In this document: positions 28,333-37,820 of the stretch, one piece after another
How positions within the stretch are numbered: the first letter of the stretch is position 1
Layout of the letters: each line of letters starts with the position of its first letter
From: Gallaecimonas xiamenensis 3-C-1
GTDB taxonomy: Bacteria > Pseudomonadota > Gammaproteobacteria > Enterobacterales > Gallaecimonadaceae
Assembly: GCF_000299915.1 (NCBI RefSeq)
Contig: NZ_AMRI01000007.1
Coordinates: 90,100-154,099, forward strand
Reading direction: 5' to 3'
Length of the DNA stretch: 64,000 bases
The notes under the pieces: model-generated
Seen by the model: only the letters and a program-made list of their open reading frames with translations
What the model was told of the DNA's origin: nothing
The model's database searches: none
Position numbers and translations under genes: made by a program

Positions 28333-30756
28333 ATGAAAGCCCTTATTTCCCTGCTGGGCCTGCTGCCCCTGGCGGCGCAGGCACTGGACCAGACCGGCCT
28401 TGAGCGCATGGCCAACAACCTGGATGTCAGGTACGAGATACTGCGCGCCCTGCAAGGGGAGCCCTGCGATCCGGCCTTTGGCGACGGCCACTGCTATGAA
28501 GTGCGACTGACCCTGACCCTGCCCTACGACCAGGTCGATACCGACTGGCAGCTTTACCTTGGGCTGGTCAACCCGGTGCAGTCCTTTAAGAGTGATAGCC
28601 TGCGTATCAACCACCAGAACGGCGATCTGCACCAACTGACCGCCAAAGTCCCCTTTGAAAAGGGCCAGCCCCTGAGCATCGACTGGCGTGCCAACTTCTG
28701 GCAGCTGGGTTACACCGACACCCTGCCCAACTTCTACCTGGCCGCGCCCGGGTTGAAAGCGGTAGTGGTCAAGGCTACCCAGCCCCCGGCCGATGCTGTC
28801 CTGCCCAAGGACGAGTTGCCCTTTGTCAAAGGCGATATACCGCACCTGCGTACCGCCGACGATCACACCCCGGTAGCGGACGGCCAGTGGTATTTCAGCC
28901 GCTACCCCGCTGCGGCCCCGGCGCCACTGGAGGCGGTGCTGCCTGAGCCCAAATCCCTGAGCCGCCAACTCGGCGAGGTAAAAGCCACCGCCTTTGCCCT
29001 CAAGGCCCCAGGTTTTAAGCTGCCCAAGCTGGGATTGCCCCTGTCCCCTAACGGCCTGGCGGTCAGCATCAGCCGCCAGCAAGGCCCGGCCGAGTCCTAC
29101 CGGCTCAAGGTCGAAGATAAAGGAGTAGCCATTACCGCCAGCGACGATGCCGGCGCCTACTACGCCCTGGTGACCCTGACCCAGCTCTTCGACGGCAGCC
29201 AGTTGCCGAAAGTGACCATAGACGACAGCCCCCGCTACCCTTTCAGGGGCCTGCATCTGGATCTGGCCCGCAACTTCCTGGGCAAAGACTTCGTGCTGCA
29301 ACTGATCGACGAGATGGGCGCCCTCAAGCTCAACAAACTGCACCTGCACCTGGCCGACGACGAGGGTTGGCGCCTGGCCATTCCCGGCTTGCCAGAACTG
29401 ACCCGGATGGCCAGCAAGCGTTGCCATGACCCCCAAGAAGAGCGCTGCCTGCAGCCGCAACTGGGCGCAGGCCCTGATGGCGCCGGCCGCGACGGCTTTC
29501 TAACCCCGGCCGACTACCAGGACCTATTGCGCGCCGCCCAGGCCCACCATATCGAGGTTATCCCCTCCTTGGACATGCCCGGCCACAGCCGCGCCGCCAT
29601 CCGCGCCATGGAAGTACGCTTCCGGCGGCTCAGCGCCGACAACATGGCCGGCGCCGGCCAATACCGCCTGGTAGAGCCGGCCAACGGCTCCCGCTACCAG
29701 TCCATCCAATATTACGACGACAACACCTTAAACCCCTGCATCGACAGTACCTATGCCTTTACCCAGCGGGTGTTCAGTGCCGTGCAGGCCATGCACCAGC
29801 AGGCCGGGGTGCCCCTCAAGCGCTACCACATCGGCGCCGACGAAACCGCTGGAGCCTGGCATGACTCGCCGGCCTGTAAGGCGCTGATCGCCAACGGCGA
29901 AATCAAAGACCAGCATGACCTGCTGCCCTACTTTCTGGGCAAGGTCATAGGCCAGCTCCATGACCTTGGTATCGAAGCAGCGGCCTGGAGCGACGGCCTG
30001 GAACGGGTGGATCCCAAGACCCTGCCCGGCAAGGTGCAATCCAACGTCTGGACCCCGCTGTTCTGGGGCGGCGAGAAGGTGGCCCACCAGATGGCCAACC
30101 AGGGCTTTGAGGTGGTCTATTCCTTCCCGGACCTGACCTACCTGGACTTCCCCCAGGCGCCGGACCCACAGGAGCCTGGCTATTACTGGGGCAGCCGCTA
30201 CATAGACGACACCAAGCTGTACCGTTTTATGCCGGGGCAGTTGGCCGCCAACGCCCAGCAGTTCAAGGACCGCCAGCAAAACCCCTATCAGGCCGACAAT
30301 TGGCCCCTTGAAAAGCCGGCCAACATCCTCGGCCTGCAGGGCCAACTGTGGACGGAGACAGTGCGTAGCCCGGCCCAGGCCTGGTACCGGCTGTTACCGC
30401 GCCTGGCGGTGTTGGCAGAAAAAGCCTGGCACCAGAGTCCATGGGAAGGCCCCCAGCCCGATTGGGCAGGCCAGGCCCAAGGTTGGCAGCGCCTGGCCGC
30501 CACCCTTGGCAGCAAATGGCTGCCCCGTTGGGATAAGGAAGGACTGCATTACCGCCTACCACCGGTGGGGGTACAGAAGGAAAACGGCCAGTACCACCTG
30601 CGCCTGCCCTACCCGGGCCTGACCATAGAAGTGCTGCCCCAGGGCGCCAGCCAATGGCAACAATGGCACCCCGGCATGGCGCTCAAGGCCCCCTTTAAAA
30701 CCAGAGCGAAAAGCCGCCAAGGGCGCCCCGGTCGCGCCATAGAGATCAGCGAATAA
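28333..30756 (+). CDS. hex: Beta-N-acetylhexosaminidase, GH20
   Basis: A 807-residue exported enzyme releasing GlcNAc from chitooligosaccharide ends. Signal peptide 1-17; an N-terminal CHB_HEX carbohydrate-binding domain (about 20-170), a GH20b domain (about 195-300), the catalytic TIM barrel starting YPFRGLHLDLARNF, and the catalytic pair Asp503-Glu504 in YHIGADETAGAW. Start: ATG 28333 gives a basic n-region signal peptide; ATG 28321 adds MDLS. The rest of the pathway follows in the same direction after 15 bases. Confidence 0.93.
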   Translation: MKALISLLGLLPLAAQALDQTGLERMANNLDVRYEILRALQGEPCDPAFGDGHCYEVRLTLTLPYDQVDTDWQLYLGLVNPVQSFKSDSLRINHQNGDLHQLTAKVPFEKGQPLSIDWRANFWQLGYTDTLPNFYLAAPGLKAVVVKATQPPADAVLPKDELPFVKGDIPHLRTADDHTPVADGQWYFSRYPAAAPAPLEAVLPEPKSLSRQLGEVKATAFALKAPGFKLPKLGLPLSPNGLAVSISRQQGPAESYRLKVEDKGVAITASDDAGAYYALVTLTQLFDGSQLPKVTIDDSPRYPFRGLHLDLARNFLGKDFVLQLIDEMGALKLNKLHLHLADDEGWRLAIPGLPELTRMASKRCHDPQEERCLQPQLGAGPDGAGRDGFLTPADYQDLLRAAQAHHIEVIPSLDMPGHSRAAIRAMEVRFRRLSADNMAGAGQYRLVEPANGSRYQSIQYYDDNTLNPCIDSTYAFTQRVFSAVQAMHQQAGVPLKRYHIGADETAGAWHDSPACKALIANGEIKDQHDLLPYFLGKVIGQLHDLGIEAAAWSDGLERVDPKTLPGKVQSNVWTPLFWGGEKVAHQMANQGFEVVYSFPDLTYLDFPQAPDPQEPGYYWGSRYIDDTKLYRFMPGQLAANAQQFKDRQQNPYQADNWPLEKPANILGLQGQLWTETVRSPAQAWYRLLPRLAVLAEKAWHQSPWEGPQPDWAGQAQGWQRLAATLGSKWLPRWDKEGLHYRLPPVGVQKENGQYHLRLPYPGLTIEVLPQGASQWQQWHPGMALKAPFKTRAKSRQGRPGRAIEISE

Positions 30757-30771
30757 CACGAGGTTGGTTGG

Positions 30772-31671
30772 ATGACGTCAGTTGACGAAAAGCCCCTGTT
30801 CCTGGGGATAGATGGCGGCGGCAGCAAGTGTCGCGCCCTGCTGTACAGCAAGAACGATGGCATCCTGGGGGAAGGATTGGCTGGCCCGGCAAACCCGGTT
30901 CAGGGCCTTCAAAGGGCCCAGGGTGCCATAGTGGCCAGCGCCCAACAGGCCTTGGCCAGTGCCGGCCTGTCGGCCAACCTGCTGGGTCACCTGATAGTGG
31001 GGGCCGGCCTTGCCGGTATCAATGCCCCCAGAACCAGGGGCCTGATGGAAGCCTGGGCCCATCCCTTCGGCGCCTTTTACCTGACCACGGACCTGCATAT
31101 CGCTTGCCTCGGTGCCCACCAGGGTGAAGAGGGGGCGGTGATCATCACCGGCACCGGCTCCAGCGGCTTTGCCCAGGTGGGGCAGGCACAACAATTTCTG
31201 GGCGGACACGGCTTTCCCCTGGGTGACAAAGCAAGCGGCGCCTGGCTGGGGCTAGCTGCAGTGCAAGCCACCCTGCTGGCCCTGGACGGGCTGGGCCCAG
31301 AAACCTCTCTGGCCGGCGCCGTGCTGGCCGAAACCCAATGCGCCGACAGCACGGCACTGATGGACAGCTATTCAGGCCAGGCCTCGGCGGCCTTTGCCAA
31401 GCTGGCCGCCCTGGTGTTCGCCCAGGCCCAGGCCGGCGATCGGGTGGCCGAACGGATTGTCGAAGACGGCGCCGCCTACCTGAGCGCCATGGCCGAGCAA
31501 CTGACCCGGGTCGGCAGCCCCAGGCTGACCATGATAGGGGGCCTGACCCAGCTCTGGCAGCCCTACCTGGCTCCCAAGGTGGCCGCCAAGCTGGCCCCGG
31601 CCCTTCAAACCCCGGAAATGGGCGCCGTCTACTTCGCCCAGCAGGTCTACGCAGGAGGAAAAGCAGCATGA
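30772..31671 (+). CDS. nagK: N-acetylglucosamine kinase, BadF/BcrA ATPase family
   Basis: A 299-residue ASKHA-fold kinase phosphorylating cytoplasmic GlcNAc to GlcNAc-6-P. The phosphate-binding loop DGGGSK (14-19) near the start, ITGTGSSGFAQVG, GGHGFPLGDKASGAWLG and IGGLTQLWQPYL are characteristic of this family rather than of the ROK family of E. coli NagK. Shewanella NagK belongs to the same family. The stop overlaps nagB-II by four bases. Confidence 0.9.
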   Translation: MTSVDEKPLFLGIDGGGSKCRALLYSKNDGILGEGLAGPANPVQGLQRAQGAIVASAQQALASAGLSANLLGHLIVGAGLAGINAPRTRGLMEAWAHPFGAFYLTTDLHIACLGAHQGEEGAVIITGTGSSGFAQVGQAQQFLGGHGFPLGDKASGAWLGLAAVQATLLALDGLGPETSLAGAVLAETQCADSTALMDSYSGQASAAFAKLAALVFAQAQAGDRVAERIVEDGAAYLSAMAEQLTRVGSPRLTMIGGLTQLWQPYLAPKVAAKLAPALQTPEMGAVYFAQQVYAGGKAA

Positions 31672-32663
31672 CCACCCTGATGGCCACCGAAGCCCGCGAC
31701 AGCGCCCAGCGCATCGCCGAACAACTGAGCCACAACGCCACCCTGGCCACCATGCTGGGGGAGCGCATTCGCAAGCTTAAGCCGCACCTGGTGATGATGG
31801 TGGGCCGGGGGTCTTCCGACCACGCCGGCGTTTACGCCAAGTACCTGATTGAAATAGAGACCGGGGTGCCGGTCTGTGCCTCGGCCCCTTCGGTAACCAG
31901 CGTTTATGGCCGCACCCTGCAGCTGGATGGTGCCCTGGTACTGGTGATCTCCCAAAGTGGCCGCAGCCCCGACATCCTGGCCCAGGCCGAGACGGCCAAG
32001 AAGGCCGGTGCCTTTGTGGTGGCCCTGGTCAACGACGAGGCCTCACCCCTGGCGGCCCTGGCCGATGCCGTATTGCCCCTCAAAGCCGGCCCAGAGCTGG
32101 CGGTGGCCGCCACCAAGAGCTATCTGTGCACCCTGTCGGCAGTGGCCCAACTGGTAGCCGCCTGGACCCGCAACAAGACGCTGCTGGCAGCCCTGGACAA
32201 ACTGCCCCAGGCCCTGGACAAGGTCTGCAAGGGCGAGCCCCAGCTGACCCTCAACCACCTCCAAGCACTGCGTCATTGCATCGTGCTGGGCCGAGGCCTT
32301 GGCTATGGCATCAGCCGCGAGGTGGCGCTCAAACTCAAGGAAGTGTGCGGCATCCAGGCCGAAGCCTTCTCCAGCGCCGAATTCCTGCACGGCCCTGTGA
32401 CTCTGGCGTCCCGGCCCCTTAGCGTGATTGACCTGCACATCGAAGACGAGACAGCTCTTAACCACCGCAGCCAGATTGAAGACGTACAGAGCCGGGGCGC
32501 CAAGATCATTCCCCTGCGCCTGGACGCTGTCGAGGTCCACCCCAGATTGGCACCTTTATGCCTGCTGCAACGTTTCTACCTGGATATCGCCGAAGTGGCG
32601 GTGCAGATGGGCCTCAATCCCGACGCGCCGGTAGGCCTCAACAAGGTCACGAGGACCCTCTGA
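31668..32663 (+). CDS. nagB-II: Glucosamine-6-phosphate deaminase, NagB-II type
   Basis: A 331-residue protein of two SIS domains (VVMMVGRGSSDHAGVYAKYLIE..., VISQSGRSPDIL; GRGLGYGISREVALKLKEVCGIQAEAFSSAEFLHGP). This is the isomerase half of GlmS without the glutaminase domain, and in Shewanella it replaces classical NagB to yield fructose-6-P and ammonia. RBS GGAGG lies ahead of ATG 31668, which overlaps the nagK stop. Its TGA shares a base with the nagA start. Confidence 0.9.
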   Translation: MTTLMATEARDSAQRIAEQLSHNATLATMLGERIRKLKPHLVMMVGRGSSDHAGVYAKYLIEIETGVPVCASAPSVTSVYGRTLQLDGALVLVISQSGRSPDILAQAETAKKAGAFVVALVNDEASPLAALADAVLPLKAGPELAVAATKSYLCTLSAVAQLVAAWTRNKTLLAALDKLPQALDKVCKGEPQLTLNHLQALRHCIVLGRGLGYGISREVALKLKEVCGIQAEAFSSAEFLHGPVTLASRPLSVIDLHIEDETALNHRSQIEDVQSRGAKIIPLRLDAVEVHPRLAPLCLLQRFYLDIAEVAVQMGLNPDAPVGLNKVTRTL

Positions 32664-33793
32664 TGGTCAGCAGCTACCGCGTTGCCAAGCTTTTCGACGG
32701 CCATCACTGGCACCAGGACTGCACCCTGACCCTCAATGGCGACCGCATCGTGGCCATGGGCCTGGACCACTCGGACAACGCCGAGCTCCTGGACGGTATC
32801 CTGGTGCCGGGCTTTATCGACATCCAGGTTAACGGTGGCGGCGGCGTGCTCTTTAACGAGGCCCCCAGCGTCGAGAGCCTGGCCACCATGGTGGCGGCCC
32901 ATGCCCGCTTTGGTACCACCGCCATGCTGCCCACCCTTATCACCGACAGCCTGGCCAAGATGCAGCAAGCCGCCGACGCCATGGCCCAGGCCCTGGCCAA
33001 GGGCCTGCCGGGGGTGCTGGGTATCCACTTTGAAGGGCCGCACCTGTCGCTGCCGAAAAAAGGCATCCACAAGCCCGAACATATCCGCCGCCTGAGCGCC
33101 GAGGAAATGGCCCTTTACTGCCGGGAGGATTTGGGGATCCGCCTGGTGACAGTGGCGCCGGAAAACGTCCACCCAGACGATATCCGCCAGTTAGTCAGGG
33201 CCGGGGTCAAGGTTTGCCTTGGCCACTCCGACGCCGACTTCGACACCACCCAAAGGGCCCTCGAGGCCGGCGCCAGCGGCTTTACCCACCTCTTCAACGC
33301 CATGTCGCAGCTGGGGTCCCGGACCCCCAACATGGTAGGGGCGGCCCTGGCATCCGACAGCGCCCTGTGCGGCATCATCTTAGATGGCCACCACCTGCAC
33401 CCGGCCTGTGCCCGTCTGGCTTTCAAGGCCAAGGGTCCGGACGGCCTGATGCTGGTCACCGACGCCATGGCCGCCGTCGGCAGCGATGGCGCCAGCTTCA
33501 GCTACTTTGGCGAAAGCCTGTATCGGGACGGGGATCGCATGACAGATGCCGACGGTCGCCTGGCCGGCTCGGCTTTGGATATGGCCAGCGCCGTGCGCCA
33601 GGCCCAGCAGCAGATGGGGGCCAGCCTGGAACAGGCCCTGGTGATGGCCAGCCGCACCCCGGCCCGGTACCTTGAACTGGGGACCCGGGGCCTGCTGATG
33701 CCGGGCATGAAGGCCGACATGGTGCTGTTGGATGAACAACTTACCGTCAAACAAAGCTGGATCGGCGGGCAACCCTGCCTGCAGGCCCAATAA
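32663..33793 (+). CDS. nagA: N-acetylglucosamine-6-phosphate deacetylase
   Basis: A 376-residue amidohydrolase of the TIM-barrel type giving glucosamine-6-P and acetate. Metal and catalytic residues visible: Glu124 in IHFEGPHLS, His188 in CLGHSDAD, His209 in THLFNAM, and Asp267 in LVTDAMA. The small beta domain sits at the two ends. It is translationally coupled to nagB-II (TGATG). Confidence 0.95.
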   Translation: MVSSYRVAKLFDGHHWHQDCTLTLNGDRIVAMGLDHSDNAELLDGILVPGFIDIQVNGGGGVLFNEAPSVESLATMVAAHARFGTTAMLPTLITDSLAKMQQAADAMAQALAKGLPGVLGIHFEGPHLSLPKKGIHKPEHIRRLSAEEMALYCREDLGIRLVTVAPENVHPDDIRQLVRAGVKVCLGHSDADFDTTQRALEAGASGFTHLFNAMSQLGSRTPNMVGAALASDSALCGIILDGHHLHPACARLAFKAKGPDGLMLVTDAMAAVGSDGASFSYFGESLYRDGDRMTDADGRLAGSALDMASAVRQAQQQMGASLEQALVMASRTPARYLELGTRGLLMPGMKADMVLLDEQLTVKQSWIGGQPCLQAQ

Positions 33794-33838
33794 CGCCCAC
33801 CCGGGCCCAGGGCTCCGGGATAAGAAGGAAGCTAACCG

Positions 33839-35155
33839 ATGGATACAACAATGAGTGCATCACAACAACAACGCAGCAGCCTGATGCCGATGGCAATCAT
33901 TGGCACTCTGTTCTTTATCTTCGGCTTTGTCACCTGGCTGAACGGAGCCCTGATCCCCTTCCTGCAGATCGTCTGCGATCTGACCAGCACCCAGGCGCTG
34001 TTCGTGGCCTTCTCATTCTATATCGCCTACACGGTAACGGCCCTGCCCATGGCCTGGATCATGGAACGCACCGGCTACAAGAAGGGCATGGCCCTGGGCC
34101 TGGGGCTGATTGCTCTTGGTTGCCTTGGCTTTATACCGGCGGCCATGAGCCAGACCTTCGCCATCTTCCTGGTGTCCCAGTTCGTGGTGGGTACCGGCCT
34201 GACCATACTGCAAACCGCCTCCAACCCCTACATAGTGCACATAGGCCCCCAGGAAAGCGCCGCCGTGCGCATCTCCATTATGGGCCTACTGAACAAGGGC
34301 GCCGGCGTAGTGGCGCCTTTGGTGTTCACCGCCTTGGTGCTGGGGGATTTTGAAGGCATTACCGCCAAGACGGTGGCTACCCTGGCCCCGGCCGAGCGGG
34401 CCGCCCAGGTGGAACAACTGGCCCATGGCCTTATCCTGCCCTACCTGGGCATGGCCCTGGCCATGGTGCTGCTGACCATCGCCATGGTCTTCTCACCCCT
34501 GCCGGAACTGGCCCTGGACACCGACGCCGATGACACAGAGGATGACAAGCGCTCCGTCTTGCAGTTTCCGCAACTGGTACTGGGGGCCGTCGGCATCTTC
34601 TGCTACGTGGGGGTGGAAGTGATCGCCGCCGACACCATAGGCCTGTTCGGCTCAGAGCTGGGGGTTGCCAATGCCACCTCCCTGACCTCCTACACCATGG
34701 CCTTTATGGTCATCGGCTACCTGCTGGGGCTGGTCTTGATCCCAAGGGTACTCAAGCAGAGCCTGGCCCTGACCCTGTCTGCGGTGCTGGGGTTGGTGTT
34801 GAGCCTGGCGGTGGTGCTGGGCAGCCCGGAGCAACACTGGCTGTCTGACACCCTGTGGGGTTGGTTGGGGCTGCCAACCGTGCCCAACACCGTGGCCCTG
34901 GTGGCACTGCTGGGCTTTGCCAATGCCATGGTTTGGCCGGCTATCTGGCCCCTGGCGTTGGACGGCCTTGGCAAATTTACCGCCAAGGGCTCGGCGCTGC
35001 TGATCATGGGTATTGCCGGCGGCGCCCTGCTGCCGCTGCTGTACGGCTACCTGTCCGATGTGGCAGACCACCAGCAAGCCTACCTGATGATGCTGCCCTG
35101 CTACCTGTTCATCCTTTACTTCGCCCTTGCTGGCCATAAGAAGCGCCGCTGGTAA
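33839..35155 (+). CDS. nagP: GlcNAc transporter NagP, FucP-type MFS permease
   Basis: A 438-residue major-facilitator protein with twelve predicted helices; the start GTLFFIFGFVTWLNGALIPFLQ and TGLTILQTASNPYIV are hallmarks of the FucP group, to which Shewanella NagP belongs. The charged cytoplasmic loop DTDADDTEDDKR lies between the two halves. It follows nagA after 45 bases that include a partial CCCGGG hairpin, with RBS AAGAAGGAA. It gives unphosphorylated GlcNAc to NagK, consistent with the absence of PTS genes here. Confidence 0.92.
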   Translation: MDTTMSASQQQRSSLMPMAIIGTLFFIFGFVTWLNGALIPFLQIVCDLTSTQALFVAFSFYIAYTVTALPMAWIMERTGYKKGMALGLGLIALGCLGFIPAAMSQTFAIFLVSQFVVGTGLTILQTASNPYIVHIGPQESAAVRISIMGLLNKGAGVVAPLVFTALVLGDFEGITAKTVATLAPAERAAQVEQLAHGLILPYLGMALAMVLLTIAMVFSPLPELALDTDADDTEDDKRSVLQFPQLVLGAVGIFCYVGVEVIAADTIGLFGSELGVANATSLTSYTMAFMVIGYLLGLVLIPRVLKQSLALTLSAVLGLVLSLAVVLGSPEQHWLSDTLWGWLGLPTVPNTVALVALLGFANAMVWPAIWPLALDGLGKFTAKGSALLIMGIAGGALLPLLYGYLSDVADHQQAYLMMLPCYLFILYFALAGHKKRRW

Positions 35156-35181
35156 CGCAGCCAGCCCCCTCTTGCCGGGCT

Positions 35182-35295
35182 GTTGCCGCCCAGACAACCC
35201 TGGGCCGGCGGCAACTGCCCGGTGGGTATGGGCTTGCCTGGTCACCGCCCGTTATGACCGGCAGCCCCTGGCGGCGGCGCGACTCAGCCGCCGCC
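35182..35295. repeat. Two consecutive hairpins after nagP
   Basis: GTTGCCGCC (35182-35190) pairs with GGCGGCAAC (35207-35215); GGCGGCGGC (35270-35278) pairs with GCCGCCGCC (35287-35295). The terminator at 35310 follows. They may protect the operon mRNA 3' end. Confidence 0.65.
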
Positions 35296-35309
35296 CGTAG
35301 TCCTCCTTT

Positions 35310-35334
35310 GCCCGGCTTTGCCGGGCACTTTTTT
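35310..35334 (+). terminator. Terminator of the GlcNAc operon
   Basis: GCCCGGC, TTT, GCCGGGC, AC, TTTTTT. Its T run overlaps the stop codon of the convergent GGDEF/EAL gene. Confidence 0.9.
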
Positions 35335-37729
35335 AGGGCTTGGAACCCTGCCTGGGCTTGGCCGCCCTTACCCTAGGCCACTCCAGCAGGTTGGGCCCCT
35401 GGCGGCGTAGCAACTCGGTCTCTGGCACCGCAGGCCCCAACAGCAACCCCTGGCCCAGATCGCAGCCCAACTCTTGCAGCTGCTGCAGTTGCTGGCGGGT
35501 TTCGATACCCTCGGCTACCACTTGGCCCCCCAGGTTGTGCACCAGGTCCACCAGGCTGGTGACGATCTGTTCAGAGGCAGGGTCTCCCAGGCTGGCCACA
35601 AAACTGCGGTCAATTTTCACTACATCAAAGGGCAGGCGGCGCAGATAACTCAGGCTCGAATATCCGGTGCCAAAATCATCGATGGCGATGGTGACCCCCA
35701 AGGCCTTCAAGGCATTAAGGGACGCCATGGCGTTGTCGAAGTGATCCACCAGGCTCGACTCTGTCACCTCCAGTTCCAGTTGGCTGGGGCTGAGCTGGTG
35801 CCGTTGCAGGGCGGCAGACACAAAGGTGGGTAAGGAAGCGTCCAAGAATTGGCGGCAGGCCAGGTTGACCGCCAGGTGACAATGACCGAAACCGGCCGCC
35901 TCCAGGCGGGTGAGAATGGCCAGGGCCTCCTCGATGATCCAATAGCCCAGATCGATGATCCTGTCGGTACCCTCAAGCTGGGGAATAAAGGCCTGGGGGC
36001 TGACCAGTCCCTTGCGGGGATGGTGCCAGCGGATCAGGCCTTCGAAACCCACCAGTTCCCCGTCATCGAGCCGGTACTTGGGCTGCAGGTACAGCTCGAA
36101 CTGTTGCAGCTTGAGTGCTTCTATCAGGTCCCGCTCCAGGGCCAGGCGCGCCTGCAGCCGGTCCTGCATGGCCTGGTTGTAGTAACCCAGGGCCAAGCCC
36201 TGCTCTTTGGCATGGTGCAGGGCCAGGTCGGCCCGGCGCAGGGCCTCACCAGGCCCAAGATCGGCGTCCTTGAGGCAGGCAACCCCCAGCACCGCCGACA
36301 CCTGGCATTGGCTGCCCGGCAGCGCCACCGGCACCTGCAGCTGCCATTGCAACTGGTCAAGCAGCAGCTGCAGCCTGGCCCGATCGCGGAATTTCAGCAG
36401 CACCACGAACTTGTCACCACTGAAACGGCCAAGCCCCTGGCAAGCCTTGGCCGCCTCCCTGAGGCGCCCCGCCACTTCTCTCAGCAGCACATCCCCCTGC
36501 TCGTAGCCCAGGCTGTCGTTAACGGCTTTGAATTGTTGGATGTCCACGAAGATGACCGCCAGCTCCTCCCCTTCCAGCAGGCTCAGCAGCAGGGCAATCT
36601 TCTCTTCCAGATAGGCACGGTTGGCTAGGCCGGTAAGGGGGTCGTAGCGCAGCCGATATTCGAGCATTTCCAGCTGCCCTTTCACCTGAACCTGCATCTT
36701 GTCCAAGTGCAGGGCCAGATCGGCGGTTACCTCTTCAAGATCATCGAGTTGGTCCCGCCATAGCCAGCCGGAACCTGGCTGTGGCGCCTGCTGGGGCCGT
36801 TCGGCCAGGTGCGGTAGCGCCTGGATTTGCGCTTCCAAGCGCCCGGCCAGGCGCCAGCCCCCCATCCCAAGTAGCAGGCAAACCAGGCCGCCAAGGCCCC
36901 ACCAGGCCAGCAATGCCCGGTTCCTAAGCCCCAGCAGGCTGTCATCCAGTTCGCTGATATCCGCTACCACCACCAGGCCGGCAGAGAGCTCCTCCAGGGG
37001 CTGCCACCACAGCAGCCAGCGCCTGTCGTCAATTGCCAATACCTGGGACTGAAAAGGCTGGCCCTTGTCCAGGCGCGCCAACTGGCCGACAAAGCCGGGC
37101 CTGGTGGCGGTCTGGGCTATGCCGAGGCCCCAAAGACGCTGCCCCGGACCGGGGCGCAGCAGCGCCAGATCCAACCCTAACCCCTGGTGCAACTGCTGCA
37201 ACACCCCGGACAGGCCCAAGGTCAGCTCCAGCTGCACACTGTCGGTCAATTGCAATGACAGCTGCTGGTAGCAGGCATTGAGGCAAAACAACCGGGAAAG
37301 GTCTCCTCTGTCCCGGTCAGGCCAGGGAGGCACCTCTCCCAGGGATACCAGTTCCCGGCCCTGCTCACTGAGCCTGAGCCCACGCCATTGCCAGTCTTGC
37401 TGCAAGACTGGCCAGCGAGCCAACAGCCTGGCCGCTAGCACTTCCGGCAGTAACGGCTGGTCGCGACTCAGGGCTGCCACCTGGCTGGCGGCATGGCGCC
37501 GCTCCTGGGCCAACAGGCTTAGCAGCAGTTGTTGCAGCTCCTGGCTGCGGCTGGCCTGGAATTGATGCTGCTGGGCTTTGAGTTGGCCAGCCCCCTGTTG
37601 CCAGATAAGCAGCCCGCCCCCAAGCAACAGGGTGCCAAGCAGCACCAGCAGCTTGCTTTGCAGGCTAAGGTAGGGTTTGCGGTTTCCCTGGCGGCGGGAA
37701 ACGAAAGGGGGCGCCAAGCGCCTGGGCAT
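35333..37729 (-). CDS. Membrane GGDEF/EAL protein with degenerate GGDEF
   Basis: A 798-residue protein: membrane helix (about 24-43), periplasmic sensory part with two close cysteines (FCLNAC), second helix (about 272-294), a GGDEF domain (about 355-510) and an EAL domain (about 535-780). The GGDEF signature reads SGDKF (437-441), so cyclase activity is unlikely. The EAL domain has EGL (Glu563), VNLACRQF, LEVTES, IDDFGTGYSSLSYL, VKIDRSF, VAEGIET and GQGLLLG: all metal and catalytic positions look filled, so phosphodiesterase activity against c-di-GMP is plausible. ATG 37729 preferred; TTG 37738 would add three residues. Confidence 0.87.
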   Translation of the reverse strand: MPRRLAPPFVSRRQGNRKPYLSLQSKLLVLLGTLLLGGGLLIWQQGAGQLKAQQHQFQASRSQELQQLLLSLLAQERRHAASQVAALSRDQPLLPEVLAARLLARWPVLQQDWQWRGLRLSEQGRELVSLGEVPPWPDRDRGDLSRLFCLNACYQQLSLQLTDSVQLELTLGLSGVLQQLHQGLGLDLALLRPGPGQRLWGLGIAQTATRPGFVGQLARLDKGQPFQSQVLAIDDRRWLLWWQPLEELSAGLVVVADISELDDSLLGLRNRALLAWWGLGGLVCLLLGMGGWRLAGRLEAQIQALPHLAERPQQAPQPGSGWLWRDQLDDLEEVTADLALHLDKMQVQVKGQLEMLEYRLRYDPLTGLANRAYLEEKIALLLSLLEGEELAVIFVDIQQFKAVNDSLGYEQGDVLLREVAGRLREAAKACQGLGRFSGDKFVVLLKFRDRARLQLLLDQLQWQLQVPVALPGSQCQVSAVLGVACLKDADLGPGEALRRADLALHHAKEQGLALGYYNQAMQDRLQARLALERDLIEALKLQQFELYLQPKYRLDDGELVGFEGLIRWHHPRKGLVSPQAFIPQLEGTDRIIDLGYWIIEEALAILTRLEAAGFGHCHLAVNLACRQFLDASLPTFVSAALQRHQLSPSQLELEVTESSLVDHFDNAMASLNALKALGVTIAIDDFGTGYSSLSYLRRLPFDVVKIDRSFVASLGDPASEQIVTSLVDLVHNLGGQVVAEGIETRQQLQQLQELGCDLGQGLLLGPAVPETELLRRQGPNLLEWPRVRAAKPRQGSKP

Positions 37730-37784
37730 GAAGTGCAAGCCTCCCTGGCTGGGGCGGGAATACGGTCAAATTGAGTATAGCCAG

Positions 37785-37793
37785 TGCTATACT
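37785..37793 (+). promoter_or_regulatory. Extended -10 promoter of rsmC
   Basis: TGCTATACT, 28 bases before the rsmC ATG. It fits TGnTATAAT. Confidence 0.55.
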
Positions 37794-37820
37794 GGCCGCT
37801 TGTTTTCCAAGGCCCACACC

